A stretch of 64,000 bases of DNA from Pagrus major (GCF_040436345.1 NC_133232.1:30703315-30767314), one strand, 5' to 3'; shown: positions 11,823 through 26,500, counted from the first letter of the stretch. The notes: a model not told the origin generated them from the letters alone. Numbers and translations are program-made.

Positions 11823-14800
11823 TCAGAGGCTGCACAGCCTCTCCTCCTCTTCCTCCATCAGACTCCTGAATCACAAAAACACACAAAGCACAGGTGACCA
11901 ACTGGAAGAACTTGCAGGTAGCACTGCTAACTTGATGGAGCTGTTGCCAGAAAATTTTAATTTATTGAGATTCAAAGTTGATTCTTGATGTTAAACTACA
12001 CCAGCCGGTCGTATCACCACTGAGCTAGCTAACGTTACAGCTCAGCCGAGGAGGACGTGATTAACTAACGCGCTAGCAAACGGTTTCAGTCTCTTTAGCT
12101 CAGTTTTTTGTGTTTTAAGGTAAATATCTGTGTCTGTCAGCTGGTTGATGCTGGGCAGCTGGTGTACTCTTAGTCTATGAAGCCATTTCACTGAAAACAG
12201 CCACCTGCCACATCTGGAAAAAGACAGTAGCAAGAGTTAACCAAAACATAATAAAGCTCAGAAGTCATTTGATTCATTGTGAATAAAAAGAATTAGAGAT
12301 TATAGCAGCTTTAAGATGGGACCTACAGTCCAGTCATCCACTGCAAAATGTTCACTTAACTAAAGAAGCTACTTGTTGCTGCGTCGTGGAGGAGTGTGAG
12401 CAGCCCACAACGAACAGCAGAATGAAGTACAGTGTAATATGGTTCACATTAGCAGCGAGCAAAAGCAGCGAGCATCTGCCTCGACTGCTCCGAGATGCTT
12501 TCACAGGCGATAAGCCACCCGGTAATGGCAGCCTGGGGTCATTAGGGTCTGTTGTGCAGACAGTTTGCCACGGCACGGAGAGAATAAACAACCACCATTT
12601 TCATTTCTTATTCATGGTTTTAATCACGGATGACAAAACATCCAGTAAATATAAAAAAGAGAGGGGTAAAGTTGGCGTCGAGTGTTCGCCTTCAATGTCT
12701 TTGGGAGAGTCTGTTGGGTAACGAGAGGGACTTAAAACTGTGGCGAATTTGCAAATGTGTGTGAGGGGAGGGCTGACATTAACAGGCTGGCATGGAGAAG
12801 AGCTGGCAGAGGCCCAGCACACAGCGCTGACAGTGTGAGGTCCTCTTTGCCCATTCTAATGAGGCATTGTGAGGGTCTGAGCTCAGGCCTGCAGCAGGGC
12901 CCCCTGGGGGTCAGATGCAGCCGGAGCGGCGATGGAGGAACGGGGAGGAAGTCCGTGGCAGCAGGATGAGATGGGCTGAAGTGCGTCGGTCCACGTAGCA
13001 GGATGGCAGATGGTTAAACAACCTCAGTGGACGGAGGGGGCGACATGAAACGTCTTCAAGGTCACACTCAGGAAGCTGCATCATAGTCAGGAGCTGTTTC
13101 CTGTGACCTCAGCCGGCCCGTGATGTCAAGAAATAACTTAGTATTGACAAAGCGGATGTCCAGGTGACATTGTATGGACAATACTGGAAATGCTCCTTGT
13201 ATTATTCACGATGATGCATACACAGAAACTTCTTGTTGTTGAGGAAAAAACGGTGACAATGGACACGTCGTTTGCACATTTCCACATGTGTTTTCTCGCG
13301 TGCTCTGCTTTCGCTCATACATTATGTAAAGAATGTCAAAAGCAAACAGAGAATCGAGTTAATTTAAAATCAAATGAAATCATCTCCGGATCATTGTGTG
13401 CGGTTCATTCTCCTCGACAGGTTTTAAATAATGTTTATCGAGCACCACGGGGGGACGTCTGTTTTCATTTGACCCCCCACCGGAGCGATGGGAGTCTACG
13501 AGACACGTCAGGGAAGGCTGCAGATTTTAATTGCAATCAGAAACTAAAGCGGTTGATTTTTTTACGACTCGAACACCTTAAACAGGAGAAGACAAACTAA
13601 TCAGTGGAACCACCGGGTGCTGGTGTTTTTGTTGGAACGAAAACATGTCCTCCAGCAGACGTGGCTGTCCATCCCTGTCCCAGACCGCTGGTTCACTGTC
13701 CCAAAGTCTCCTCGTCTTCTCCTGTACATGACGTCTGTAAATGTTGGGGTCTCATTTAAGAATAACAACCTGCAGCTTTGTTGAAGAGGGGAATGAGATG
13801 TGTGTAGGTTATGGACGTCCACTGTGATTGCTGTATTTATGGCAGCTTATTATTACAGATTGGGTCAGCACCAGTACATTATGGTCTGTTATTGCACGTT
13901 AGGTCTTTAGGTTAAACTGTAATTATTGCTATAAAGTCAATCCCAGGAGGAGAGACATCACCTGAAACATGTACATGGAGCTTCTTCAGATTGTAACCTG
14001 CTGCTAACTCACATTAAATAGATTATATAGAAACATCGGACCAATACATTATCGGCCCGACATTGGGAAATGTATTTTATCGGCCATATGTCGGTTTAAG
14101 TGAAATTCTAGCCCATAAAAAGAGCCGATAATATGAAGCATAATTGCTTTCATTGAGCTAACAAGCACAACATTAACAAACTCCCAACACAGCAGGTGGC
14201 TGTTTGGCTGTTCTGCCAATAAACACACAATAAATGTTTCAAAGAAGAGGAGAAAAAAAACACAATAAATCTTAAAAATCATCCATTTTCACTTTCATAT
14301 TTTAGCCTTTCTTACTCTCAGGTAACTACTACGAGGTTAGGAACCTCTTTAAAATACAAAAATGTTAAATTATCAGTTTTCTTGTTGGTATCGGCCACGA
14401 GAAGCAGATTACCAGCTGTTATCGGCTGAAAAGATTCAATATTGTGCATCCTGATCGTCTGTTTCGTCTTACATTGTGAACATCTATTATTCACACCATC
14501 AGATTTGTTACAGCGGACCGTCCTGACCTGTAGGCAGTGATCTCCATGTCTCTGGCCATCTTCTCACTCAGCAGCTCCTTGTAGTCTTCACACTGCTCTT
14601 GCATCTGCACTTCGAAGTCGGCCTCCTGGTGCCGCATTTCATCTATGGTACACTGAATAACACACACACAGACACACACACACGCAGGATTAGAGGGTGA
14701 GATTAAATGACAGAATTGGTCCAAACCACTGGTCCTTCACAGCCTATGATTACATTAATCAGTTCACTCTCAGACCTCCAGCTCAGCGATCTCGTCCATG

Positions 14801-17800
14801 TACGCAGCCGTCTTCATGTCGACCTCGTCCTCCAGCTCCTCGTTACACTTCTCCAGCTCGGCGAGCTCCTTCTGTAGCTCCGAAACCTACAAGCAATAGT
14901 TATTCATTGAGTGCATACTCACAAACACATATTTCCATATAAGCGTCTTGTTAGTAATAATGCAGTGATGCAGGACTTCATCTTTATGTTCCCTTCATGG
15001 TCGTTTTCGGTTCAAGAGCAGCAGCCCTGGAGCTGGCGGTCGTTCAGAAAACACTTCAGCACAGCAGATGATTGTCAGCAGAGGACTTTGACCGAGGTGT
15101 TCTGGTTTAACGAGAGCCCAGATTTCTGCCTGAACCTGAATCTGACTGACAACATTAAACTTCTTATGGTTTTACACATCCAGCAGACACAGAGCAACAT
15201 CAACATTCATTTGAGTTGCTGTTTCTGGTCACCTGACAACCACAAATCTCATCTCAGAAATATAATCTGTCTGGGTTTTTATCTGCTCTTCACCAGGTAG
15301 TCATTAACCTTGTCTGCCTGCGTTTTGATGCTTGGCAGGTAGTCAGTTTATTAGAGTTTTTAGCTAAGCTAGCTGCGTGGATATGTCGGTAATGCCACAT
15401 TTTTTAGCAGGTAGTTGGATTTCACATTGCACAGTCATTTTTTGATATAGAAATGTAGAAATTGGGCTCCAACGAACTGAAACTCAAGTACATCAATTGA
15501 CCGGACCTGCACGGATAAAACAGGTTAGTTTACTTCCACCACAAACCTCCCCCGTGTCTGATGGTGGTGTCCTGCCATGAGTAATCACAGCAATCACACA
15601 AGTTCAACAATTAGCTGTCACAGCCAGATGGGGATCCAGGCGGCCGTGCTCGTCTTTCAGTGAGATCATGTGAGCAGAGGAAGACCCAAGTTACAACTCA
15701 CAGGCTGATGACGACTCCCCAACCTGGTGGAGTCACTTACTCACTCACTCCTCCGTTCTCCCTGGCATGATAAGTGAAGCCTGGCGTACAACCGGCTCTT
15801 TTATATACTTTTCTGCGTCAGGGCTGATTTCACTGCAATCTGTTTGCTTGGCCATGTTGTGTCTCAGTGAGAAACCAGACCCGAGGCGTCCATCAGAGGC
15901 GAGAGAGGAAACAGAGCAGATCAGGCCGGGCTGTCCATCCGTCAGGCTGGACTGAGCAGACCTGGGGAGTGTGTGCTGCATATTAGAGAGGAGTAGATGA
16001 TGCTGGGAGACGTCTGCGGTGTGGTTCACAGAGGCTCGCTGTTTATTTAAAGAGCTGGAGGTAGAGCCGCAGTAATGAGAACCAAACCACCATGTTTGTT
16101 ACAGATGTGGTCGGGTGTCAGCTGTGGCCTGACCACTGATGGATGCGAGCTAAGAGGAGGTATAGTTTCTGCTTCCTGGAGTCACCTGGTGATTTTACCT
16201 GAGTCATTATTTCCTGGTATGTCTCGTCCTCACTCATGCAAAACCTCCTTTGCTCTTCTGGCATTTTCCCACCGGCTGAGACGAGAAACATCCGATGGAG
16301 GTTTATTTCCTCTCTTCCATTTACAGAGGCAGTCTCTGATCAGTGTGTGTGTGTGTGTGTGTGAAGTTTTAAGACGTTCATGACGCTGCAGACGCTCTGA
16401 AAGACTGTACTTAATAACCGAGGACACGGAGGGCAATAAATCCCGTCTGAGCTGAAGCCGAGCCCTTCACATCTCCTGCTGAAAGTGTCCGCAGAGTAAA
16501 CACTCTGGTCAGCAGGATCTCCCACACTGTTGCTCTGCTGTCACTCAGCCGCCCCACACTCCCCTCGCCCGCTGTGGGAAACCATTCATTTTTTACCATT
16601 ACGTCTGATTTAGGAGCTGATGGCCGACGCAGAGTCAGTTGTGGGTTGTAAGGCTTCTCTTTTCTTTGTCAGTAAAGAGGTGGGAAATGTATTATGGGAA
16701 GATTTGAATCAGTAGGTAGCAGCTGAAGGATTTAAATGGGCGACGTACAGGATGGGTTCACCTCCAAAATATACATGTTTCCTTGGAAAGTAGCCGTGCA
16801 GACAGCTTTGGTTTTATTTGCAGATGTTTATGAATATCACTTTCTGAAGTTTATACTTCCAACAGATGTGGAGGAAGAGTGGTGCACATAGCATTAAGAA
16901 ATGACATCTAAATAATTCAACTGCAACATTTCTTTCCAGAAACAATGTTCCCTACTCATTTTTTGACTATTTCTTGAAGCAGTAGTTCAACTTTTTTGGG
17001 GGAAATTTGCTCATTAGCTTTTTGCCAAGAGCTAGATGAGGAGACCAATACCACTCTCGTGTCTGTACAGTAAATATGAAGCTATTGTAACATCAGCAGC
17101 AAGCTAACTTAGCTTAACATAAAGGCTGCAAACGGGGAAAAGCTAGTCTGGGAACCTTCAAACCTCAGTTCGTGACTGCATCCAGCCAAGAAAGAGTCAA
17201 GCACATAACCACAACTTGTGATTTTTACACTTCGGTTTTGTACAGAGAAAAATTCCCAGACTCCCTTATAAAATTAATGAGTTTTGTGAGTTGTTGAGGT
17301 AGGAGAGGATTTACAAACTCTGTGAAACACTGTCTATAACAAATTATCAATTATTTGGACCTTCTTGTAAATTCGGCAAAAGTTATACGCAAAGTTATTT
17401 CTTTCTTTGTGTTGAAAACATTGTGTCTGTTTGTGAGATACGATCACAAGTGGTCAATGTCTGTTACCTCAGGCTGCACTGCTGAGGGTTTAATTATGTG
17501 TACACATCAGATCGTCGTGGTCAGCCATGTTTTTGTTTAGCTTTGACGTCGTACACGTGGAATGCTTAGATATTGGAAATTTAAAAGTTTCAGCCAATTC
17601 CAGTCTTTGTGCTAAGCTAACTAGTTTTTGAAGCTTCATATTTAGGAAGTAAACATGGGAGGTTGATAAGAGTCGAACAAGAGATGTTGAAATATTCCTT
17701 TAAGACTCAAACGAGCCTCTGCAGGATGCACTTGTCTGTACCTATATAGTACTGTTTATTTTACCTGTATTGTATTTGTAATTGTATTTTATTTCTATTC

Positions 17801-18934
17801 TTCTTTTCGCTTTGCTCTACGTCTCTAACTGTTAAAGCCTCCTGTGGACAGGTGTTGTGAATTAACATCTTGCTATAAACACTGAGTGCGGTGCACCTGG
17901 GGCTTGTACAATGTTAATGTTACGTCCATGTTAAATAAATAAACTAAACTAATTAAAACTAAATGTTCACAGGTTCATTTAGAGGTGTTTGCGTGGCTGT
18001 TTCTATGCTACTTTTTCTTTCTTCTCTTTTTTTTTGTGTGTGTTATTTGGGTGAACTGACCCTTTAAAAACTGATGAAAAAAAGAGAGTCCGCTCACCAG
18101 CGCCTTCATCTCACTGGGGTCCTTTATCTTTGACAGGTCTTTGACTGTTGACCCTGCAGCTCCGCCCACTTCCAGTTGTTTTCCATCACCACTGGGAACC
18201 ACAGCGGACGACGCTGCACCGAACTCGTACTGCAGAGACAGAAGATGAGGAACGAGAGTAGTCGTGAATCGAAAAGAAAAAAAAGAAACCATCTGACCTT
18301 TAAGTTGCACAAAAACCACGGAGGATAGTGCTTTCTTAGGGGCAGTTAAGTGCACTCTGACAGGGGAGCAAAGAGCAATCAGAGCCTCTTTTACCGACTG
18401 ATGGTTAAACCTCTCCTCCTCGTGTACACCACATTCCTGATTAGATGGAACAAACGCAGCCGAAACGAGCGACATGAGGGCGCACAGGTGTGTGGGAGTC
18501 AGCCAGCAATCACCATTACTGTTCAAACCCAATAGCAATCATTTCAACATCGAGACAATTGCGTCTGGTAATCGAGGCCAGGCACAGACAGGACGGTGTC
18601 CAGCTGGCGAGAGAAGAGACCGAGTGGGAGGGGAGAGGGAGTGAATAGACGACGGGATTTAGGGGGAACGAGACACACACCTACGCATCTAGACAGACAC
18701 ACAAATATATAAATACGGCAGATAGCTGCCAAATAAAGGACACACACACACACACAGACACACACACACACACACACACCGGCGTCCACTCCAGTGCTGC
18801 AGAGAAGCCTGGGAAGGCGGCCAGCAGTCTGATTACAGCCCTGACCTCTGAACCGGGCAGACATCCTCGCCCCAGAGGGGGTCAGCCCCACCGGAGCTGC
18901 AGTCTGACCCCAGCGCAGCACCTCTTCACTTGGA

Positions 18935-18978
<44 letters not shown>

Positions 18979-20466
18979 GTAGGTTGACAAAGGCTGTTCG
19001 GGTCCAGAACTGCACCTCTGATTCTCAGGTTCTTCCCTGGTGTTGTGTTAAGAGGGAAAGAAAACAAGTGGGAGTATCGTCGTGTGATTTGTGAAAGTTG
19101 AGATTTACATCTGGAGCTGACCGCTTCAGAGGGAGCGAGAAGGTGAAGTGGTGAAAAAAAAGGAGGGCTCGAGTGGTCAGTAGGAGGATGAGGATGGCAG
19201 CTGGGCTCTTCAAAGTGAGCATCGGTGGCTGGAGATCCTTTCACTTAAATAAAAGTAGAGTCGTGCTGCATTCAAAATTTCAGTTATTAGCAACAAAATG
19301 CACTTAAAGTATCAAATGTAAAAGTTTTGGTTCTGCAGGAAAATAGTCCCCGTAACTGACGAGTCATCATGTTTGACGTGACTACTTTTTTTACTCCTGT
19401 TAGGACCCCGTCAGCTCCAGATGTAAATCTCAACTTTCACAAATCACACGACGATACTCCCACTTGTTTTCTTTCCCTCTTAACACATCACCAGGGAAGA
19501 ACCTGAGAATCGGGTTCGTAATACCGTTGCATCTATATGTAAGTGGTGTTTTACGGTTGTAGCGAGTCGAGGTGGAGCTATAGAGTGTCGGTGGTTCCTA
19601 ACCTACGGGTCGGGTCCTCTTCAAAGGGTCACGAGATAAATCTGAGGGGTTGTGAGATGATTAATGAGAGAAGAAGGAAGAAAAAAACCTTATACATGAG
19701 TTCATTCACCTCTTTTCTTGCTCTTTTCCTTGTTTTTCCATCAACCTCACACAATACAGTTCTTTTGTATGAGCATCAGGTTTTAAGGCCGAGTAAAAAT
19801 GCAGTCGATTCTGAGAAGAGACTATCTCTTATCTCGAGTACAAAACTATGTTGCTAAGGTGGAAAAATTGATGCATCTATAAAACGTGCAAAGGAAACAG
19901 ACTTAGCGAATTAATCGTGACGCACATGAAGCATTTGACTAAAGCGTCAACCAAAGAGAAGCAAGTCAGATGTATGAGGGCCGATGAAACTGTAATGATC
20001 TTACGTGAAACAAACATAAATGTCGTATTTGCATCATGTTTTGAGAACATTTGCCACCGTTTCAGGTTTGACAGGTGCTCACATTTACATCATCTCCTTC
20101 TTCTGCAGTGTTTAACGGTACCTGACTGGAGAATTAGTGCCACCAAGCTGTTTATCTTGATGTCCTATTGTTAATATTCGTGCTTCATTATGATGGACCC
20201 CTGACTACAGACGTCTGAAATGTGTAAAGGGTTCGAACAAGCCATAAAAAAAACACCTCTTTAATCTTTAAAGTGCATTTTTATAAGCTTATCATGCTCT
20301 CGAGTACAGTACTTGAGTAGATGTACTGGTGAGTCCATCATTCATGTGCATGTGGCTCAATGAGAAGCCAGAAATAGGACTGTGATTCGAAAGATGAACA
20401 CGGGAACGCTACTGTAAAACCTTTGGCACAAGACGGCTTCATGACATGTGCATGTGCTTTATGTTA

Positions 20467-20522
<56 letters not shown>

Positions 20523-23500
20523 TACCTGGAGGCTCTCAGCCAGCTGGCAGTAGTACTCCTTTACATCCAAGGCCGGTGTGATGTCGGGGCTGCCAAATTT
20601 AATGGCTGCCACCGCCCCTGTAGCCCCTTCAGCTGGATCCAGCAGATCCTCCACCTCCTGCATGAAATGTTCAAATCCTCATGTACATTATACCTCAAAT
20701 GTGTACTAAAATACACTGTTACTAAATAATCCTCTGTGAATTACAACACACATTTTGATGCATTCACACACACACACATCAAAGACCTCAGCCTGTTTGT
20801 CTCCAGCCTCCGATACGCAGCCCCCTTTAGTAAAAAAGCCCAGATCCATTACAGAGAAAATGAACTGTTACAGAGCCGCAGTGGCAGTCGAACATTTTTC
20901 TCCCGTTCCCCTCCACCTAAATAACGACATGGCTGCCGATTTGTCAGGGGAATATGGGGTATCTGGAAGTGCTGATAATAACAACAGTTAATAAAACAAA
21001 GGGAACTTCTGTTTTCATTTGGTATTCAGCCGCATTTCCCGGACTGTGAGTTATCGAGCGTGTCCCTGAGGGAGTGTGTTAAACGCCGGGCAGCCCGGCT
21101 TTGCAGAGAAAAACACAGTGTGATGGAGTTGCTCCTGCTTCAGCTGCCTCCCTCTATTCTCTGCCTACAGCCCCTAGATCTGATACTGGGCCGCGTCTGT
21201 CATCTCCTGGCGAGGTGGAGAATACTGTAGAAGGTGGAGAGAGCAGGGTGTGTGTGGATGTGATATGTGAAACATCTGCCTATGTTAAAGCAATAGTTTG
21301 ACTTTTTTTGGGGGGAGATTTGCTTATTTGCTTTCTTGCCAAGAGTTGCATAAGAGGACTGATAGCACTCTCATATCTTTCTGTTAATTATAAAGGTGTT
21401 CAGAGAGGAAACGAGGAGAATTTTCACCATGTTTATTCATCCAAGCAGCCAGCGTGCTGACAGTATTCGTATATAAGTTGTTTACCTCACTTTTCACAGT
21501 TGGCTTTGTAGCTACATATTGTTAATAGTATTTGCTGCTCATTTTTGTACAATATATAGTGTTTTTAATCACCTCAGTGTCTTAGGTAATGGTTAGCGAT
21601 GCCAATGTTAGCCTAAGTTTCAGAGCTTGGTTGCTATGGCTCTTTATTTACACTTGTTCCTCTAGTCTGTGTGTGTTTATGAGACATTTTTGTGCAGATG
21701 CATCTTCACGTCAGTTAGCATCTTTGCTTCACATCCTGTCCTGACGGCTAATTAGCTTAGCACAAACATGTGAAACTGGGGAAACAGCTAGCCTGGCTCT
21801 GTCCAAAGATAACAAAATCTACCAACTAGCACTTCTAAAGTTTACTGATTAACATGTTGTATCTGAGAAAACGTCTGAAAAACAACAAATTGTGGTTTTA
21901 TGTCAGGTTATTGATCCTCTCCTTATATGTTTCTGTTGACTGGGCTGTTCTGGCCTCTTCAGCAAGGTGACTGGGGTCATCACAGCTGTGTTTGTCACCA
22001 CAGGTCCGGGCATTTCTCCAACACTCCTGTCTGACCTAAGTGCTCCATTTTGAGTCATTTTCATGGCCACAAACCCTCCCTGTTTCATCACACTGCAGCC
22101 GTATATCCTCTCTGTCCCCCTCACCGTCTTGTGCTGGGCCTCCATGTTGGCCAGCTGCTCCTCGTAGATAGCCACTTGCTCCCTCAGTGCCAAACACCCT
22201 GCCGTCACAGCGTCCACTTCCTGCAAAGAAAACCACGTTAACAAGAAAACAAGGCTGAAAGTGAAAGAAGTTTAATTTCTGGAGGTGTCTGAGAGGAACG
22301 CTGCAGCCTGGGAACTTAATCACACCACAGGTTGAAGACAAGCAGAAAAAGTGTTTCCTTTGTTTCCACCCCGAACAACCATTTAAAGAACCATCAGCAC
22401 CATCCACCTGTTTCACTGAACAGCAAGTCGACACCGCAATGCAGAGGAAAAGAAGGGGAGGAGGAGGAAGAGGAGGAGGAGGAGGAGGAGGAGGAAGATC
22501 AGAAGGAGGCTAACTAGACACAAAAGCGTCGTCCACCAATCCATTCACCAGCAGGGGCTCTCAGCTCATCTACTCTTTGTAAAGAGCAAGATTAATTTGT
22601 GTTGGATGCAATTACTGTGGGTGCCTGCGCTAACATCGGGACACATGCAGAGAGGGCTTGGTGCTGAAGTTCTGGAGCCTCGCTGGGAGGGTGGCAGGGT
22701 CCTTGATGGACAGCAGTGAGCAGAAGTAGTCTGGTCCCTGTTGCTGCTGCTGCTGCTGCTGCCTGTGTTCAAATATCAGCCAGTAGCTGGAGGGAAACTT
22801 TTACATCACATTCTGCGCAACTTTAAAGTGCTTACAAGGAACTTTCTTTTGCTGTTGATTCAAGTGACCCCTCCGCCACCGCATCCTATCATAAATATCT
22901 TGATCTGGCTAGCGTGTCTGTCTGTCGTCTGTCATTCAGTGGGTGTTTTGGTTGGTCAGTCGTTTGGTTAGTTGGTTGGTTGGTTGGTTGGTCAGTCGTA
23001 GTTAGTCATTTGGTTGGTTGGATTGTTGGTTGATTATTGGATTGTTGGTTGATTATTTGGTTGGTCGGTCGTTAGGCCGGTCATTTGGTTGGCTGGTTGG
23101 TCGGTTGTTTGGTGGGTTGGTTTGTTTGACGGCAGGATTACACAAAAATTACTGAACGAGTTTCCAGGAATGGCTGGTTTGACACTATTAGTGAACAAGC
23201 CCTTGGATCCATTTTTTAAATAAAAAACATATTGAAGTGCGGCTTTAAAGCCTCTGAAAATCCTGATTGGTGTTTAGGAGCATGTGACATCACCTCTTTC
23301 TAACAAATGTAGAAGACTGCAGAGAAAAACAGAAAAACAGAAATCACCAAAATAACCAAAACTGTTCTAACTTCAGCAGAAAATGATGTTTTTGTGAAGG
23401 ACTCGATCACACAGTACGATCCTGATGTGACACGTTTCCTTCATGGTTCTTGCACTTATTACTTCTGAAACAGAGCGTTCGGCCTCCTCATTCATCCGCC

Positions 23501-26500
23501 GTCTTGTGTTCGTATTTTAAGTGAATATTGTTGAACTCATTTAACTTGTGCGACTGTGTTTTACCGCTGCCCACGATGTCTGGTGACTCGAGACATTACT
23601 GAAACAAAAAGTCCCATGTAAAAATAACTGTGAGACAATGAAGAGGGGGGGATTTGTGGGCCGTGAAAATGGAGCAGAATTGTCAGGAGAGAAGCGACAC
23701 AATAGCCAGTAGTATTACTTTAAAACAAGCCAAACATCATCACTGTCAGTCGACCATTATGTTGAGAGAGCTGCAGCTCGTTGTGGGTTGAGCTGTGTAG
23801 TATTCGCTCCTCTCCTCCGCATCTCTGCTCTTCCTCTACCTCCCTGCCGATTTCCCACCAAGTCTTGTCGCCCTGCAGCTGCTTCCAATTCAGAACCAGA
23901 GAACGAAGCCAGCAGGAACATTACAGCACCGTATTACAGCCTGCATTACATCTGTAAGGGAGAAATTAAAGCCTCCCTCGCATCTGGCCCGGCTGGGAGG
24001 AGATGGGGCTCTGGCATGTGTGAGGGAGGGGGTGGTGGAGGAAAAGTTGGTGGCTCAGGTTGCAGTGGGCCACCAGCCCAGATTGTGTGACTGCTGGTGA
24101 TCAACACCCGTCGGGCAGGGCTACAGAGGAGCAGCTGTGGAGGGTTTCAGCTGATTCACCAGGAGGGAGGAGAGGAGGGGCTTGACAACACTGCCATCTA
24201 GTGCTGAAGGTACATTATCACACAACAAAGGCCTGATGATGTGTTAAAGAGTCCAAATTACCCAATCTAACATTAATTAATTGATTTATTATTATTAGCA
24301 TTATTAGCTGCCCTTATCAACTCAGCTTGAGCTTAAAGATTTCAAATTCTGCATATTCCTTCTGTGACTTTGGAGTTGAAATGGGAATTTATCAGGCATC
24401 TAACGGACTGTTGCATTATGGGAAATGTAGGATTGTGTGTTTTTGATGGTATTTCAGCATCTGTTGCTTCAAGTTCGGCCTTTATTTTCCTCTCAAGTTC
24501 ACTGAAGTGCGATGAAACACTCCTGGAGTTCATCTTTAACCAAAATATAAGCACTCTTAACTTGACCATAAAAAAAGTTAAAGGCACACTATGCAGGATT
24601 TGTCAGTTGTTTTGTAAACACACCAGGTGCCATAAGCGATCCTGGAGGAGGATAGTTGATTTTTGAGTCTTACAGGTGTTGTTGCATTGACAAACATTAC
24701 CTCTGCAACATCTTGTCGCTCCTGCTGTAAGAAGATCCTCTGCTGTGCGGCCGTCTCGTACTCCTTCATCAGACGCTCGAGCTCCCTCTGCAGCTCCTCG
24801 GTGTCGCACAGAATCTCATCCTGCGGGGAGACGCAGTGAAGACAGTGATGGATCTTGACAAGGTTACAGATCAGGCCAAACTGAAGTGAAATTGATGGGA
24901 CGGGATGAGACGTGCGATGGAGCGTCTATGAGAAAGTTCAAGGAATGTCACACACAGAGAGAAGCATGCGGCAGACACACCCTACCCTCTCCCTGCGCAG
25001 TCTTTCCACCACTGCATCCAGACTGTAGTCGGGCACCACCACAGCGGAGGTGATGCTGGAGGAGGAGGCCTGTCGACTCTTCAGCTTCTCCTCCAGCTCA
25101 GCAATCTGACATTCAAGAGACTCGTTCTCCTCCTCGAAACAATGAGCCTAAAGGGCATAAAGTCAGAACAGGTCTGTACTGTGTGTATATATAGATTCAC
25201 TGCTTCACTAACCAGGAACAAAGGCAAGGCACAGCAGAGGGGAAATGGAGGGCTGACGTGTCACCGTGTTTGTCCTCACCAGTTCAATAAGCCTGACCAG
25301 GCGGTCGTTGAGGGCAGCGATGATGGTGCGGTCCTGGACAAACCGGTTCAGACCCACCTTGTTGAGCTCCTTGGCAGCTACGAAGTCTAACTTGTCACAG
25401 TCGCACTTGTCAACAGCCGCACCCCTGAGAGGAGGAAACACAGGTCCAAAGACCGGACTGAACTCTGAATCATTGAACTGACTTCAGGAAAAGTTGTTGA
25501 CTGATTAATAAGAAATTAATTTGCCTAAAACAGCCACATTAATTATTGTAATGACAGTTTTTCATCTAAATCTATTCTATATACAGTACAGAAGCATCCT
25601 TTGAATGCGTCAGTGTGCATTTTAGCCCGACCCATCCCAGTAAACGAACCCGGTATGATGTCATTTCTTCCATTACCACATTTCTCGTCACCGTTCAGGA
25701 AAATCCAAAACGATCACAACACCCACATTCATGAACTTAGCTCACAAACATTTGTCTCGGGGTAAACTCGTCTTTAGAGATCAATCTATTAGTTAATGTC
25801 AAACTTCTCCAACTTATTTTACTAAGGATTTATTTGAACTAGTATTGTGACTCTTGTAACTCTGATGTAAGGCATATAAACTGTACAACGAGCTCCTTTC
25901 AACCACTTGTGAGTTTTTACACACATACAGAACCATTTCACATCCCATTGTTTACAGCAGAGAGGAAACCTGACTTAGCTCATCGGTATCAGTTTGTACT
26001 CCACCTAACAGCCAACCAAATGTCCAGCACAGATAACAAACTACACCATGACATGTAGGATGAGTTCATGTCTGAATCTTGGGATCAGAATAAATCTTTC
26101 ACAAGTCAAGAGGATGTGGACCTGGGTCCTTAAAAACCTGGAACAATAACAGTAAACTGAATATCTTTGATAACGTTGTCTTGGGCTTTAGAAAACACTG
26201 ATTGACATTTTTTTTTTTAGACCAAACAACTTAAGTAACATTAATCAAGAAATTAACTGACAGATTAATTGACAAGGAAAATAATCATTAGCTCTTTTAA
26301 GAGTCCTTTCTTTGATTTAAACGGCACCCATACGCCCTTTTCCTTTGTAGTTTGTCTTATTTTTGCTTTAAACAGTATTTGATTAACTTTGCTTTTACAA
26401 AAAACATCTGGTTCTGTGTTGTTGGGTTGTAATACAGCCCTACATTTCTCATCATCGAGGAAAAACCCAAAGAATCACCACATCCGGATACATGAACTTC

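Noticed and set aside
18544-19244. Overlapping minus-strand frames of 120-148 codons in vimr2 intron 6
   Set aside because: They consist largely of CA-repeat translation and of one arm of the inverted repeat, without homology or splice support.
22036-22434. Long minus-strand frame overlapping vimr2 exon 5
   Set aside because: It is a shadow in another frame. The exon frame giving EVDAVTAGCLALREQ is continuous with neighbouring exons.
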